Position numbers and translations under genes: made by a program
Notes under the pieces: model-generated
Seen by the model: only the letters and a program-made list of their open reading frames with translations
What the model was told of the DNA's origin: nothing
The model's database searches: none
Shown here: positions 1-5,820 of the stretch, piece by piece
Position numbering within the stretch: the stretch's first letter is position 1
Layout: each line of letters begins with the position of its first letter
From: Gemmatimonadota bacterium
GTDB taxonomy: Bacteria; Gemmatimonadota; Gemmatimonadetes; Palauibacterales; Palauibacteraceae
Assembly (NCBI GenBank): GCA_013042495.1
Contig: JABDQB010000214.1
Location: forward strand, 1 to 5,820
DNA: 5,820 nucleotides
Reading direction: 5' to 3'

Positions 1-135
1 GTCGAGAAGCACGTATCCAAACAAAACGACCACGGCCCCGACCGCCAGGAGAGCAACGTTCTTCCTCTCCAGCAAGCCGAACAGCCGTGGACGATGCGCG
101 CCGTCGCTGGCCTCGCCTCCGCGGTTCGCGTCCAT
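1..135 (-). CDS. Small membrane protein, N-terminal part only (possibly DUF3098-like)
   Basis: The frame opens with ATG at 133-135 and stays open for 45 codons to the window edge. It reads a polar head (MDANRGGEASDGAHRPRLFG), then LLERKN and one hydrophobic span, VALLAVGAVVVLFGYVLL. The basic-Asn residues directly before the span and the GY(V)LL at its end recall the short DUF3098 membrane proteins, which in Bacteroidota often sit near ftsX and uppP; this is a resemblance from memory, not a search result. It follows the peptidase gene by 31 bp on the same strand. The Shine-Dalgarno is weak (GGAG about 13 bases upstream). No function can be given, and it could be the start of a larger membrane protein. 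Confidence 0.65.
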   Translation of the reverse strand, partial: MDANRGGEASDGAHRPRLFGLLERKNVALLAVGAVVVLFGYVLLD

Positions 136-166
136 CGCGGAAGGATATCTCCAAACAGATTTCAAG

Positions 167-1189
167 TCAATCTGCAGTCCCGTCCGCCTCTGGACTGTGC
201 CGGCCGCTTCGAATCACTCCGGGTATCGACCCCATGGCGCCCGACGGATGGCCGGGATCCGTGTCCGCCGGCTCTTCGGCCAGCTTCAGGTCCTCTGCTC
301 GCAATTCCTCGAGTCGGGTACGATCGCGATTCGCCCTTCGAAGCGCCACGAAGAGCACCAGTCCGGTCACCGCCAGCCAGAAGACACCGGCCCGAGACAA
401 CAGGTACAACCAGCCGTATCGATCCACGAGCGAGCGCTTCCAGCGCACCTCGAAATCGGCGGCCGATATTCCGTACGTCAGACGGAGGGCGTCCTCGAAC
501 GCGGCTCCCTCCCGCAGCCGTCGGAATACGGCTGACAGGCCCCGCTCTCCGCCAAGCTGTGCCAGTTCGTGCACGGCCGTGTACGAAAGCAGATAACCCA
601 TCCGAGCCTCGGTCGAGTGCCGACGGAACCGTAGATCGATTTCCGCCAGGGTCGTTGCCCCGCGGCGGAGGAACACAGACTGCAGATGCCAGGCGTCCTC
701 CAAACTCCACTCTCCGGAGGCGTATTGGGCGTATCCCTCCGTCAACCAGCGAGGGTAATTGCCCCCGGTCGCTGCTCCAAGCCCGATGTGCGCGATCTCG
801 TGACGAAGCACGGACCTCAGCCCTCCCGGGCCGCTGAGGCCGGGTCCCGTCCGCAGGGCGATCCGGGCGCCCGAGGGGTCCGCCGTCCCGGCGACCCAGG
901 GCTCGGGGTGGCGCAGGCCCTCCGGGACCCCGCTTCCGAGGTCGGAAGTGAGCCACAGTTCCAGCGAGTCGATCCCCAGCTCGGGCAGAGTTCCTATCCC
1001 CGGCAACGCTTTCCACACGGCCGGGTCAGAAACCAGGAGCGCTCCGAGGTCGCCGAGCTCGGAATCGCCGAGCACATGGACTTGGGCCGGGGCGCCGGGA
1101 ACCACCTGGCCGTCGGCGCCAATCGCCGAGGCGACCACGGCGGCGAGAACCGCTACTGGTAGGAAGGCTCGCCTCAATTCAGGCCTCAA
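167..1189 (-). CDS. Membrane-anchored zinc metallopeptidase, MA-like (gluzincin) family
   Basis: Predicted zinc-dependent peptidase acting on the outer face of the cytoplasmic membrane; substrate unknown. With the TTG start at 1189 the protein has 340 residues. The N-terminus looks like a signal peptide: basic RPELRRAF, hydrophobic LPVAVLAAVVASAIG, then ADGQ. The active site is HEIAH (H130, E131, H134) followed by WLTEGYAQY, with E151 as the likely third ligand, the HExxH...E pattern of the peptidase MA-like group (Pfam Peptidase_MA_2-like). A DFEVRWK segment near 245-251 also fits that family. One membrane span at about 261-283 (WLYLLSRAGVFWLAVTGLVL) is followed by a charged helix and a Pro/Gly/acid-rich tail probably in the cytoplasm. 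A GTG at 1216 gives a longer frame, but TTG 1189 has GGGAGG six bases upstream and overlaps the rluD stop as TTGA. Coding status is firm; catalysis is inferred. Confidence 0.9.
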   Translation of the reverse strand: MRPELRRAFLPVAVLAAVVASAIGADGQVVPGAPAQVHVLGDSELGDLGALLVSDPAVWKALPGIGTLPELGIDSLELWLTSDLGSGVPEGLRHPEPWVAGTADPSGARIALRTGPGLSGPGGLRSVLRHEIAHIGLGAATGGNYPRWLTEGYAQYASGEWSLEDAWHLQSVFLRRGATTLAEIDLRFRRHSTEARMGYLLSYTAVHELAQLGGERGLSAVFRRLREGAAFEDALRLTYGISAADFEVRWKRSLVDRYGWLYLLSRAGVFWLAVTGLVLFVALRRANRDRTRLEELRAEDLKLAEEPADTDPGHPSGAMGSIPGVIRSGRHSPEADGTAD

Positions 1190-2169
1190 GACGCGCCTCC
1201 CGTGCTCCGAGCCCACTCCACCGCAGCGGCCAGCGGCTCGGGTAGCGGTGAAGTGAAGTTCATTTCCTTGCCGCTCACGGGATGGAGAAACGCCAGCCGG
1301 GCGGCATGTAGAAAGAGGCGTCCGGCACGCCGATCAAACTCGTCGGCCCAACGCCCGCCCGCCCCGATCAGCCCCTTCTCCCAACGATGTCCGTAGACCG
1401 GGTCGCCCACGACGGGATGCCCCAGGGACCGAAGGTGAACCCGGATCTGATGCGTTCGTCCCGTGTGCAGTCGAATCGCGAGGAGGTCGGCGGAACGCCA
1501 CCGTTCGAGGCGCCGAAAGTGAGTCAAAGACGGCCGGCCCGACTCGACGATCGCCATGCGCTGCCGCTGTCTCGGATCGCGAGCGATCGGCCGATCGACA
1601 GCGAACTCGTCTTCCTGCACGTGCCCCCACGCGGCGGCCAGGTAACCCCGACGGACTTCGCGCCGCGCGATCGCTCCCGTCAATCCTCCGTGTGCCTCAT
1701 CCGTGCGGGCGACCACCATGAGGCCGCTGGTGTCCTTGTCCAGACGGTGCACGATGCCCGGTCGATCGGGCTCGCCGATCGACGCCAGGCTGCCCAGCCG
1801 ATGAAGCAGGGCGTTGACCAGCGTGCCACTTCGGTGCCCCACGGCGGGATGCACGACCAGTCCGGCTTGCTTGTCGACTACGGCCAGGTGTTCGTCCTGG
1901 TAGACGATCTCGATCGGGATCGCCTCGGGATCCACGGCGGTGGGGGTCGGCGCCGGGACCGTGACCTCCACCTCGTCTCCCGCTCGGAGCCGATGGCTCT
2001 TCCTGGTCAAAGAGCCGTTGACGAAGACCAGGCCATTGCTCACGAGCTCGGCGACCCGGCTGCGACTCAGATGCAAACGATCGGCTAGATAGGCATCCAG
2101 CCGATCGTCCCGGTCCTCATCGACACGAAAGAGGTGAACTTCAGCCGGCTGCCGGCTCCGGTTCGTCAC
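1186..2169 (-). CDS. rluD: 23S rRNA pseudouridine synthase, RluA family, RluD type
   Basis: Converts specific uridines to pseudouridine; RluD itself acts on helix 69 of 23S rRNA. The 327-residue length is typical. An N-terminal S4 RNA-binding domain (about 20-65) carries RLDAYLADRLHLSRSRV and LVFVNG. The catalytic domain begins with EHLAVVDKQAGLVVHP (93-108). It contains the HRLDKDTSGL signature at 141-150 with catalytic D144, and TGRTHQIRVHL at 236-246. The GTG start overlaps lspA by 29 bp and has GAGGAG seven bases upstream, embedded in the lspA codons for its acidic tail. This arrangement implies translational coupling. The S4 domain excludes RluA and RluB-type paralogues lacking it, and RluD is the common lspA neighbour. 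RluC remains possible on sequence alone, so the symbol is a best match rather than proof of target site. Confidence 0.93.
   Translation of the reverse strand: MTNRSRQPAEVHLFRVDEDRDDRLDAYLADRLHLSRSRVAELVSNGLVFVNGSLTRKSHRLRAGDEVEVTVPAPTPTAVDPEAIPIEIVYQDEHLAVVDKQAGLVVHPAVGHRSGTLVNALLHRLGSLASIGEPDRPGIVHRLDKDTSGLMVVARTDEAHGGLTGAIARREVRRGYLAAAWGHVQEDEFAVDRPIARDPRQRQRMAIVESGRPSLTHFRRLERWRSADLLAIRLHTGRTHQIRVHLRSLGHPVVGDPVYGHRWEKGLIGAGGRWADEFDRRAGRLFLHAARLAFLHPVSGKEMNFTSPLPEPLAAAVEWARSTGGAS
1196..1201 (-). promoter_or_regulatory. Shine-Dalgarno deciding the TTG start of the zinc peptidase
   Basis: On the minus strand this reads GGGAGG, six bases before TTG 1189-1187. The TTG and the rluD stop TGA share bases as TTGA. 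Strong site plus four-base overlap make this a better start than the GTG at 1216. Confidence 0.75.
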
Positions 2170-2692
2170 CGTCCTTCTCCTCGAAATAGAATGAGATCAG
2201 CAGAAGGACCGCCCCGATGCTCACAGCCATGTCGGCTACGTTGAAGATCGGCCAGCGGTGGACCCCGATGCCCACGTCCAGAAAATCCACGACCCCGGCC
2301 TCGAACCGAAACCGATCGATGATGTTGCCGATCGCTCCTGCGCTTACCAGGGCCACCGCGAGTAGCCGCAACCGATCTCGGGCTGGCGTCGATCGATAGA
2401 TGAAACCGAGGACCACCAGGGCCGCGAGGGAGAGCGAAAGGAAGAACAGACGCGAGTGCTCGCCGATATTGATGCCGAACGCCGCCCCCGGATTGTGCGT
2501 GTACGTGAACCGGAAGAAGTCTCCGACCACCGGAACCGGATAGCCGAAGGTGAGGTTGTTCATCGCCCACATCTTGGTCACGAAGTCGAGTACGACCACC
2601 GTTCCCACGACAGCGGCTATCAGGACCTTCTTGTTCACCCTCGACGATGTCGCTCTCGGCTCGGCCAGAACATCGGACTCAGCGAGAGACAC
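2141..2692 (-). CDS. lspA: Lipoprotein signal peptidase II (LspA)
   Basis: Inner-membrane aspartyl protease that cleaves the signal peptide of prolipoproteins after the lipobox cysteine is diacylated. With the GTG start at 2692 the protein has 183 residues. Four membrane segments are visible, at about 22-40, 81-101, 109-127 and 150-170. Conserved motifs are LDFVTK near residue 36, NPGAAFG from 67, GNIIDR with catalytic D126, and FNVADM with catalytic D154. The C-terminus is acidic (EEKDGDEPEP). Start choice: an ATG at 2746 lacks a Shine-Dalgarno sequence and overlaps the zinc-finger gene by 68 bp. GTG 2692 has AGGAGAAGGA eight bases upstream and overlaps that gene by 14 bp. GTG 2638 would give 165 residues, closer to the usual family length, but has only a poorly placed GAGG. 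The residues before the first membrane segment are therefore uncertain; the identity is not. Confidence 0.96.
   Translation of the reverse strand: MSLAESDVLAEPRATSSRVNKKVLIAAVVGTVVVLDFVTKMWAMNNLTFGYPVPVVGDFFRFTYTHNPGAAFGINIGEHSRLFFLSLSLAALVVLGFIYRSTPARDRLRLLAVALVSAGAIGNIIDRFRFEAGVVDFLDVGIGVHRWPIFNVADMAVSIGAVLLLISFYFEEKDGDEPEPAAG
2172..2182 (-). promoter_or_regulatory. Ribosome binding site of rluD inside lspA
   Basis: Minus strand GAGGAGAAGGA, with GAGGAG seven bases before GTG 2169-2167. It lies within the codons for the acidic end of LspA, so rluD translation probably depends on ribosomes finishing lspA. Confidence 0.75.
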
Positions 2693-3062
2693 CCGTTTCT
2701 TCCTTCTCCTTGCACCGGATGCACAGGGTCGTGTGCGGCAGCGCATCCATGCGCTCGAACGAGATCTTGTCGCCGCAGTCCTCGCACACCCCGAACTGCT
2801 TCGGTGTCCGATACAGGCGCCTCAGGGCCTCGTCGAGGTGGTACAGGTACCGCCCCTCCTTGCTGGCGAACAGGAAGGCCTTCTCTCTCTCCATGGCATC
2901 GGTCCCCTGATCCGCCATGTGGAAGCTGTACGCCGAGAGATCTGCGTCGGATGCCCGCTTGCCGTTCGAGAAGGACTCGTCATAGTGGCCGAGGTCCTTC
3001 AGCGCTCTCTCCCTGAGCTGCAGGAGTCGCTTCTCGATGTGTTTCAGATCCTTCTTGTTCAT
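2679..3062 (-). CDS. DksA/TraR-family C4 zinc-finger protein (127 aa)
   Basis: Small cytoplasmic protein of the DksA/TraR family, whose members enter the RNA polymerase secondary channel and modulate initiation, often with ppGpp. The C4 finger is clear: C93-x2-C96-x17-C114-x2-C117, the standard family spacing. Residues 1-30 and about 55-85 are charged and helical and fit the two arms of the coiled coil, joined by a loop reading HMADQGTDAMERE. The E. coli tip motif DxxDxA is not present in register (here D51-x3-D55-A56). I chose ATG 3062 over the in-frame TTG at 3086 because the TTG has no Shine-Dalgarno sequence, whereas the ATG has a weak GGGG seven bases upstream and gives a normal-length N-terminus. 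It lies 44 bp after ileS and its end overlaps the preferred lspA start. Family assignment is firm; whether it is a true DksA orthologue or a paralogue is undecided, so no symbol is given. Confidence 0.93.
   Translation of the reverse strand: MNKKDLKHIEKRLLQLRERALKDLGHYDESFSNGKRASDADLSAYSFHMADQGTDAMEREKAFLFASKEGRYLYHLDEALRRLYRTPKQFGVCEDCGDKISFERMDALPHTTLCIRCKEKEETGVSR
2700..2710 (-). promoter_or_regulatory. Ribosome binding site of lspA inside the zinc-finger gene
   Basis: Minus strand AGGAGAAGGAA, the AAGGAA part seven bases before GTG 2692-2690. It shares the ten bases AGGAGAAGGA with the rluD site. It falls in Lys/Glu codons of the upstream gene, which naturally resemble such sites, so support for this start is good but not decisive. 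Confidence 0.55.
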
Positions 3063-3106
3063 ACTATTGCCCCGATCTAGCCTCAAAGTGTCGACCCAAT
3101 TGCCCG
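3063..3106 (-). other. ileS to zinc-finger gene spacer, no promoter or terminator seen
   Basis: This 44-bp spacer is the longest non-coding stretch in the window. It has no stem followed by T-run and no -35/-10 pair with acceptable spacing. It contains a weak GGGG ribosome site (3070-3073). Read-through from ileS is the simplest reading. Confidence 0.6.
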
Positions 3107-5820
3107 CTATTCCTCGTTGGCCGAGCCGTCCGCGCGGCTCAAGCCGAGGGCGATGCTCTCTCCTTCAATGTCCACGACCTCCGCGTGTTCCAATTCCGCG
3201 GCCCGCCCGGCATCCGTCGTCACCGAAACGGCCAGCGTCTCTCGCGCGATGTAGTCGCTCTGCGTTTTCACGGCACCGGCCAGACGGCCCGACTTCGACA
3301 CCAGTCCCAGCTGGATGCGATCGCTAACCTTCAGTCCGGACTCCCGTCGCAGGCGCTGCACCCTGCTGATCACCTCTCGCGCCAGGCCCTCCGACTCCAG
3401 CTCCGCAGTGACCGCCGTATCCAGACCGACGAGGAATCCCTCATGCGCCTGGACCGTCAGGTCTCCAGAAGCCTCTTCGAGGATCCGGGCATCGCCCGGC
3501 CGCACCTCGAGAACCTCACCGTCCAACGTCACCGAAACCGGCTCTCCCTCGCTCAGTCGGCGCACCAGCTCGGGCTCCAGGCCTTCGATGACCTTAGCCA
3601 CACGCGGCGTCCTCGAACCAAATCGTGGTCCCAGTCTAGCGAAGTCCGGCTTCGCAGATAGCCTTACAATATCGTCGCTTCCCGACGGGAATACAACTTC
3701 CTTCACGTTCAGTTCCTGACGAAGCACGGCCTCCAGTTCCGGACCCGGTCGACGGCCGCCCGGAATCACGGCCTGGAGCCGGGCAAGTGGCTGCCGCACA
3801 CGAATGCCCGCTTCCTCGCGCGCCGCGCGGCCCAGAGTGCAAAGGCGGCGGACATCATCCATACGGCGTTCCAGGTCTTCGTCCCACGCACCGAGCGGCT
3901 CCGGAAAATCGACGAGGTGTGCGGATCGACCAGTCAGATGCCGGTGCAGCCAATCGGACAGGAACGGCGCGATCGGGGCGAGAACCAATGCGGTGGTCGC
4001 CAGGGCCGAATGAAGAGTGGCAAATGCATCAGCCGTGCCCTGCGTTCCGTTGTTCGCCGGATCATCGCCACCCGTGGCCCAGAACCGGTCCCGGCTCTGG
4101 CGTACGTACCAATTCGACAGATCGTCGAGAACGAACGTCGCGACGCGTCGCGACGCCCGCGTGAGATCGTAGGCTTCGAAGTCGGCCCTCATGGAGGACA
4201 CGAGATCATCGGCGCGGCTGAGGAGCCAGCGGTCGATCTCCGCCCGCGACTCTTCGGCCGAGGCACCGCAGGTCTCGTGGTCCCAACCCTCCAGCTCGGC
4301 GTACATCGCGAAGAACCGATAGGTGCTGCGAAGGGTGTCAAACAGCTTGCGGTTCGTCTCCCTGAGGGCCTCCCCATCCCATTTCTTGGGAAGCCACGGA
4401 TTGCTCGAGGAGAGCAGGTAGAAGCGTGTGGCGTCCGCCCCGTACTCGGACACCGTCTCCCAGGGGTCGACGACGTTGCCCTTCGACTTGGACATCTTCT
4501 GGCCGTCCTCGTCGAGGATCAGGTCGTTGACGATGACGCTCCGGTACGAAGGGCTGTCGAACACGAGCGTAGAGATCGCCAAAAGCGAGTAGAACCAACC
4601 CCGGGTCTGGTCCACACCCTCTGCGATGAAGTGAGCCGGGAAGTGAGTCTCGAACTCTTCCGCGTTCTCGAACGGGTAGTGCCACTGGGCGAAAGGCATC
4701 GAGCCGGAGTCGAACCAGGCGTCCATCACCTGCGGTACGCGCTGGACGGCGCCGCCGCACCCGGGTTCCTCGCAGGGCCACGACAGCTCGTCGATCTCCG
4801 GCCGGTGCGGATCGAAGTCGGCGGGGATCTCAGGCGCCCGGCTGGCCAACTCGCCCAGCGATCCGACGACCTGAATGTGCGTGGGGTCAGCGTCACATAC
4901 CCAGATCGGCAATGGGGTGCCCCAGTACCGATCGCGTGAGACCGCCCAGTCTACATTGCCGGAGAGCCATTCCCCCATTCGGCCGGAGCCGATCTCGGGC
5001 GGGTGCCAGTCGACCGACGCATTGTGCTCCAGGAGACGGTCCCGAACGGCCGTCGTGCGGATGTACCACGAGTCGCGGGCCATGTACAGGAGCGCGCTGT
5101 CACAGCGCCAGCAGTGCGGGTAGGTGTGCTCGTACATCTGACGGCGGTAGAGCAGGTCCGCCTCGGCCAGGCCGTCGATGATGGCCTGATCAGTCTCCTC
5201 ATCCTTGACGAACCGGCCGGCCAACCCGCCCGGTACCCGATCGACGAAGCGGCCGTCCGGGTTCACGGTATGCTCCATGGGAAGGTCTTCGCGGACGCCC
5301 AGTGCGAAATCGTCTTCGCCGTACATCACGGCGGTATGAACGACTCCCGTGCCGTCCTCGGTCGTCACGAAGTCTGCCTCCAGCACCGTCCACGCAGCGG
5401 CGTTGTCCTGGGCATCCACGGCCCCCGGAAACAGTGGCTCGTATCGACGCCCGACCAGGTCGGCACCCGGAATCACGTCAACGATGTCATACGGATGGCG
5501 CAGAACATCCGGGGCCAGAGCCGATGCCACGATCAACTCCTCACCCGGCCTGGCGCCCTTCGGGAACTTCCCTTTTTCGCCTTGAGGCTCCCGAATCCGG
5601 ACCCGGAGGTAGTCGATTCCCTGCCCGACGGCCAGGGCGACGTTGCCCGGGAGAGTCCAAGGAGTTGTCGTCCAGCTCAGGATCGACGCATCGCCGGGGT
5701 CGTCAACGAGCCGGAACTTCGCGTACACCGAGGGCTCGGAGACGACGCGGTATCCCTGCGCCACCTCGTGACTGGAGAGCCCCGTCCCACACCGGGGACA
5801 ATAGGGAAGGACCTTGTATC
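3107..5820 (-). CDS. ileS: Isoleucine--tRNA ligase, eukaryote-like type 2 (5' end truncated by window edge)
   Basis: Cytoplasmic enzyme that charges tRNA-Ile with isoleucine and edits mischarged valine. About 903 codons are in the window and the reading frame is open to position 5820, so the GTG at 5762-5764 is internal. Upstream of it the frame reads PYCPRCGTGLSSHEVAQGY, a typical internal IleRS segment. Roughly 150 N-terminal residues, including the HIGH motif, lie outside. Visible landmarks in order: CPRC zinc pair (5789-5800), CP1 editing domain with TTPWTLP and HTAVMYGEDDF (5306-5338), YPHCWRC second zinc pair (5099-5122), WFDSGSMP (4694-4717), GVDQTRGWFY, and the KMSKS ATP loop (4484-4498). 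The anticodon-binding domain follows with LSNWYVRQSRDRFW and REEAGIRVRQPL. The tail after ELNVKEVVF resembles the DUF5915 region of type 2 enzymes; the E. coli-type C-terminal zinc finger is absent. The stop is TAG. Type 2 enzymes are often mupirocin-tolerant; that phenotype is inferred here. It is the first visible gene of the operon, 44 bp before the next start. Confidence 0.98.
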   Translation of the reverse strand, partial: YKVLPYCPRCGTGLSSHEVAQGYRVVSEPSVYAKFRLVDDPGDASILSWTTTPWTLPGNVALAVGQGIDYLRVRIREPQGEKGKFPKGARPGEELIVASALAPDVLRHPYDIVDVIPGADLVGRRYEPLFPGAVDAQDNAAAWTVLEADFVTTEDGTGVVHTAVMYGEDDFALGVREDLPMEHTVNPDGRFVDRVPGGLAGRFVKDEETDQAIIDGLAEADLLYRRQMYEHTYPHCWRCDSALLYMARDSWYIRTTAVRDRLLEHNASVDWHPPEIGSGRMGEWLSGNVDWAVSRDRYWGTPLPIWVCDADPTHIQVVGSLGELASRAPEIPADFDPHRPEIDELSWPCEEPGCGGAVQRVPQVMDAWFDSGSMPFAQWHYPFENAEEFETHFPAHFIAEGVDQTRGWFYSLLAISTLVFDSPSYRSVIVNDLILDEDGQKMSKSKGNVVDPWETVSEYGADATRFYLLSSSNPWLPKKWDGEALRETNRKLFDTLRSTYRFFAMYAELEGWDHETCGASAEESRAEIDRWLLSRADDLVSSMRADFEAYDLTRASRRVATFVLDDLSNWYVRQSRDRFWATGGDDPANNGTQGTADAFATLHSALATTALVLAPIAPFLSDWLHRHLTGRSAHLVDFPEPLGAWDEDLERRMDDVRRLCTLGRAAREEAGIRVRQPLARLQAVIPGGRRPGPELEAVLRQELNVKEVVFPSGSDDIVRLSAKPDFARLGPRFGSRTPRVAKVIEGLEPELVRRLSEGEPVSVTLDGEVLEVRPGDARILEEASGDLTVQAHEGFLVGLDTAVTAELESEGLAREVISRVQRLRRESGLKVSDRIQLGLVSKSGRLAGAVKTQSDYIARETLAVSVTTDAGRAAELEHAEVVDIEGESIALGLSRADGSANEE
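4136..4155. repeat. 20-bp perfect palindrome made of two tandem CGTCGCGACG units, within ileS
   Basis: The 10-mer CGTCGCGACG is itself palindromic and occurs twice back to back, so the 20 bases equal their own reverse complement. It codes for ASRRVAT in the anticodon-binding domain of IleRS, just before the conserved LSNWYVR segment. A coding coincidence in GC-rich sequence is the likely explanation. Confidence 0.9.

Noticed and set aside
94..837. Plus-strand frame of 247 codons opposite the zinc peptidase
   Set aside because: Arg/Pro/Ser-rich composition without domains; the minus-strand frame has a signal peptide, active site and membrane span.
162..1016. Second minus-strand frame of 284 codons overlapping the peptidase gene
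   Set aside because: Same strand, different frame; low-complexity Arg/Gly-rich product with no motif.
1584..1597. 14-bp palindrome CGATCGGCCGATCG as a possible operator
   Set aside because: It lies inside rluD coding sequence and is explained by two adjacent CGATCG words.
1387..2088. Plus-strand frame of 233 codons opposite rluD
   Set aside because: Pure antisense shadow of a conserved pseudouridine synthase.
3066..3106. Direct repeat ATTGCCC in the ileS to zinc-finger gene spacer (3066-3072 and 3099-3105)
   Set aside because: Seven bases repeated twice is within chance, and one copy sits at the ribosome-site region.
3063..3106. Internal promoter before the zinc-finger gene
   Set aside because: The best -35-like (TTGGGT) and -10-like (TAGATC) elements are only 14 bases apart, too short to be convincing.
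3917..4939. Long open frame (340 codons) on the plus strand opposite ileS
   Set aside because: It is antisense to a clear, conserved IleRS frame, has no recognisable domain, and such frames are common in GC-rich DNA.
5762..5764. GTG as the true start of ileS
   Set aside because: The frame continues upstream with conserved IleRS residues (PYCPRCGTGLSSHE) to the window edge.

Overview
This is a GC-rich (roughly 60-65% by eye), gene-dense bacterial chromosome segment. Everything recognisable lies on the minus strand, apparently as one co-directional operon read from high to low coordinates: ileS (5' end cut by the window edge), a DksA/TraR-type zinc-finger gene, lspA, an rluD-type pseudouridine synthase, an HExxH zinc peptidase of the MA-like group, and the first 45 codons of a small membrane protein that runs off the low-coordinate edge. 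No gap exceeds about 45 bases. I see no RNA gene, mobile element, CRISPR array, convincing terminator or internal promoter.

The genes are tightly packed. lspA starts inside the end of the zinc-finger gene, rluD starts inside the end of lspA, and the peptidase gene appears to start at a TTG that overlaps the rluD stop as TTGA. Three of the five starts inside the window are GTG or TTG, each supported by a purine-rich Shine-Dalgarno sequence. This suggests translational coupling along the operon.

The functional theme is housekeeping. IleRS charges tRNA-Ile. The DksA/TraR-like protein probably acts on RNA polymerase in stress or stringent control. LspA removes lipoprotein signal peptides. RluD modifies 23S rRNA. 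The peptidase is predicted to be membrane-anchored with its catalytic domain outside the cytoplasm. An ileS-lspA-rluD neighbourhood is common in bacteria; the zinc-finger gene between ileS and lspA and the peptidase after rluD give it a lineage-specific flavour.

The organism cannot be named from this window. The eukaryote-like (type 2) IleRS with its long C-terminal region, the HMADQGTDAMERE form of the DksA/TraR protein, the MA-like peptidase and a possible DUF3098-type membrane protein together fit Gemmatimonadota or a nearby phylum. That placement is inference from family memory, not a database result. I did not find an exotic new system. The items most worth a second look are the coupled zinc peptidase, an excess of the palindromic hexamer CGATCG, and the altered metal-binding and tip residues in the IleRS and DksA-like proteins.
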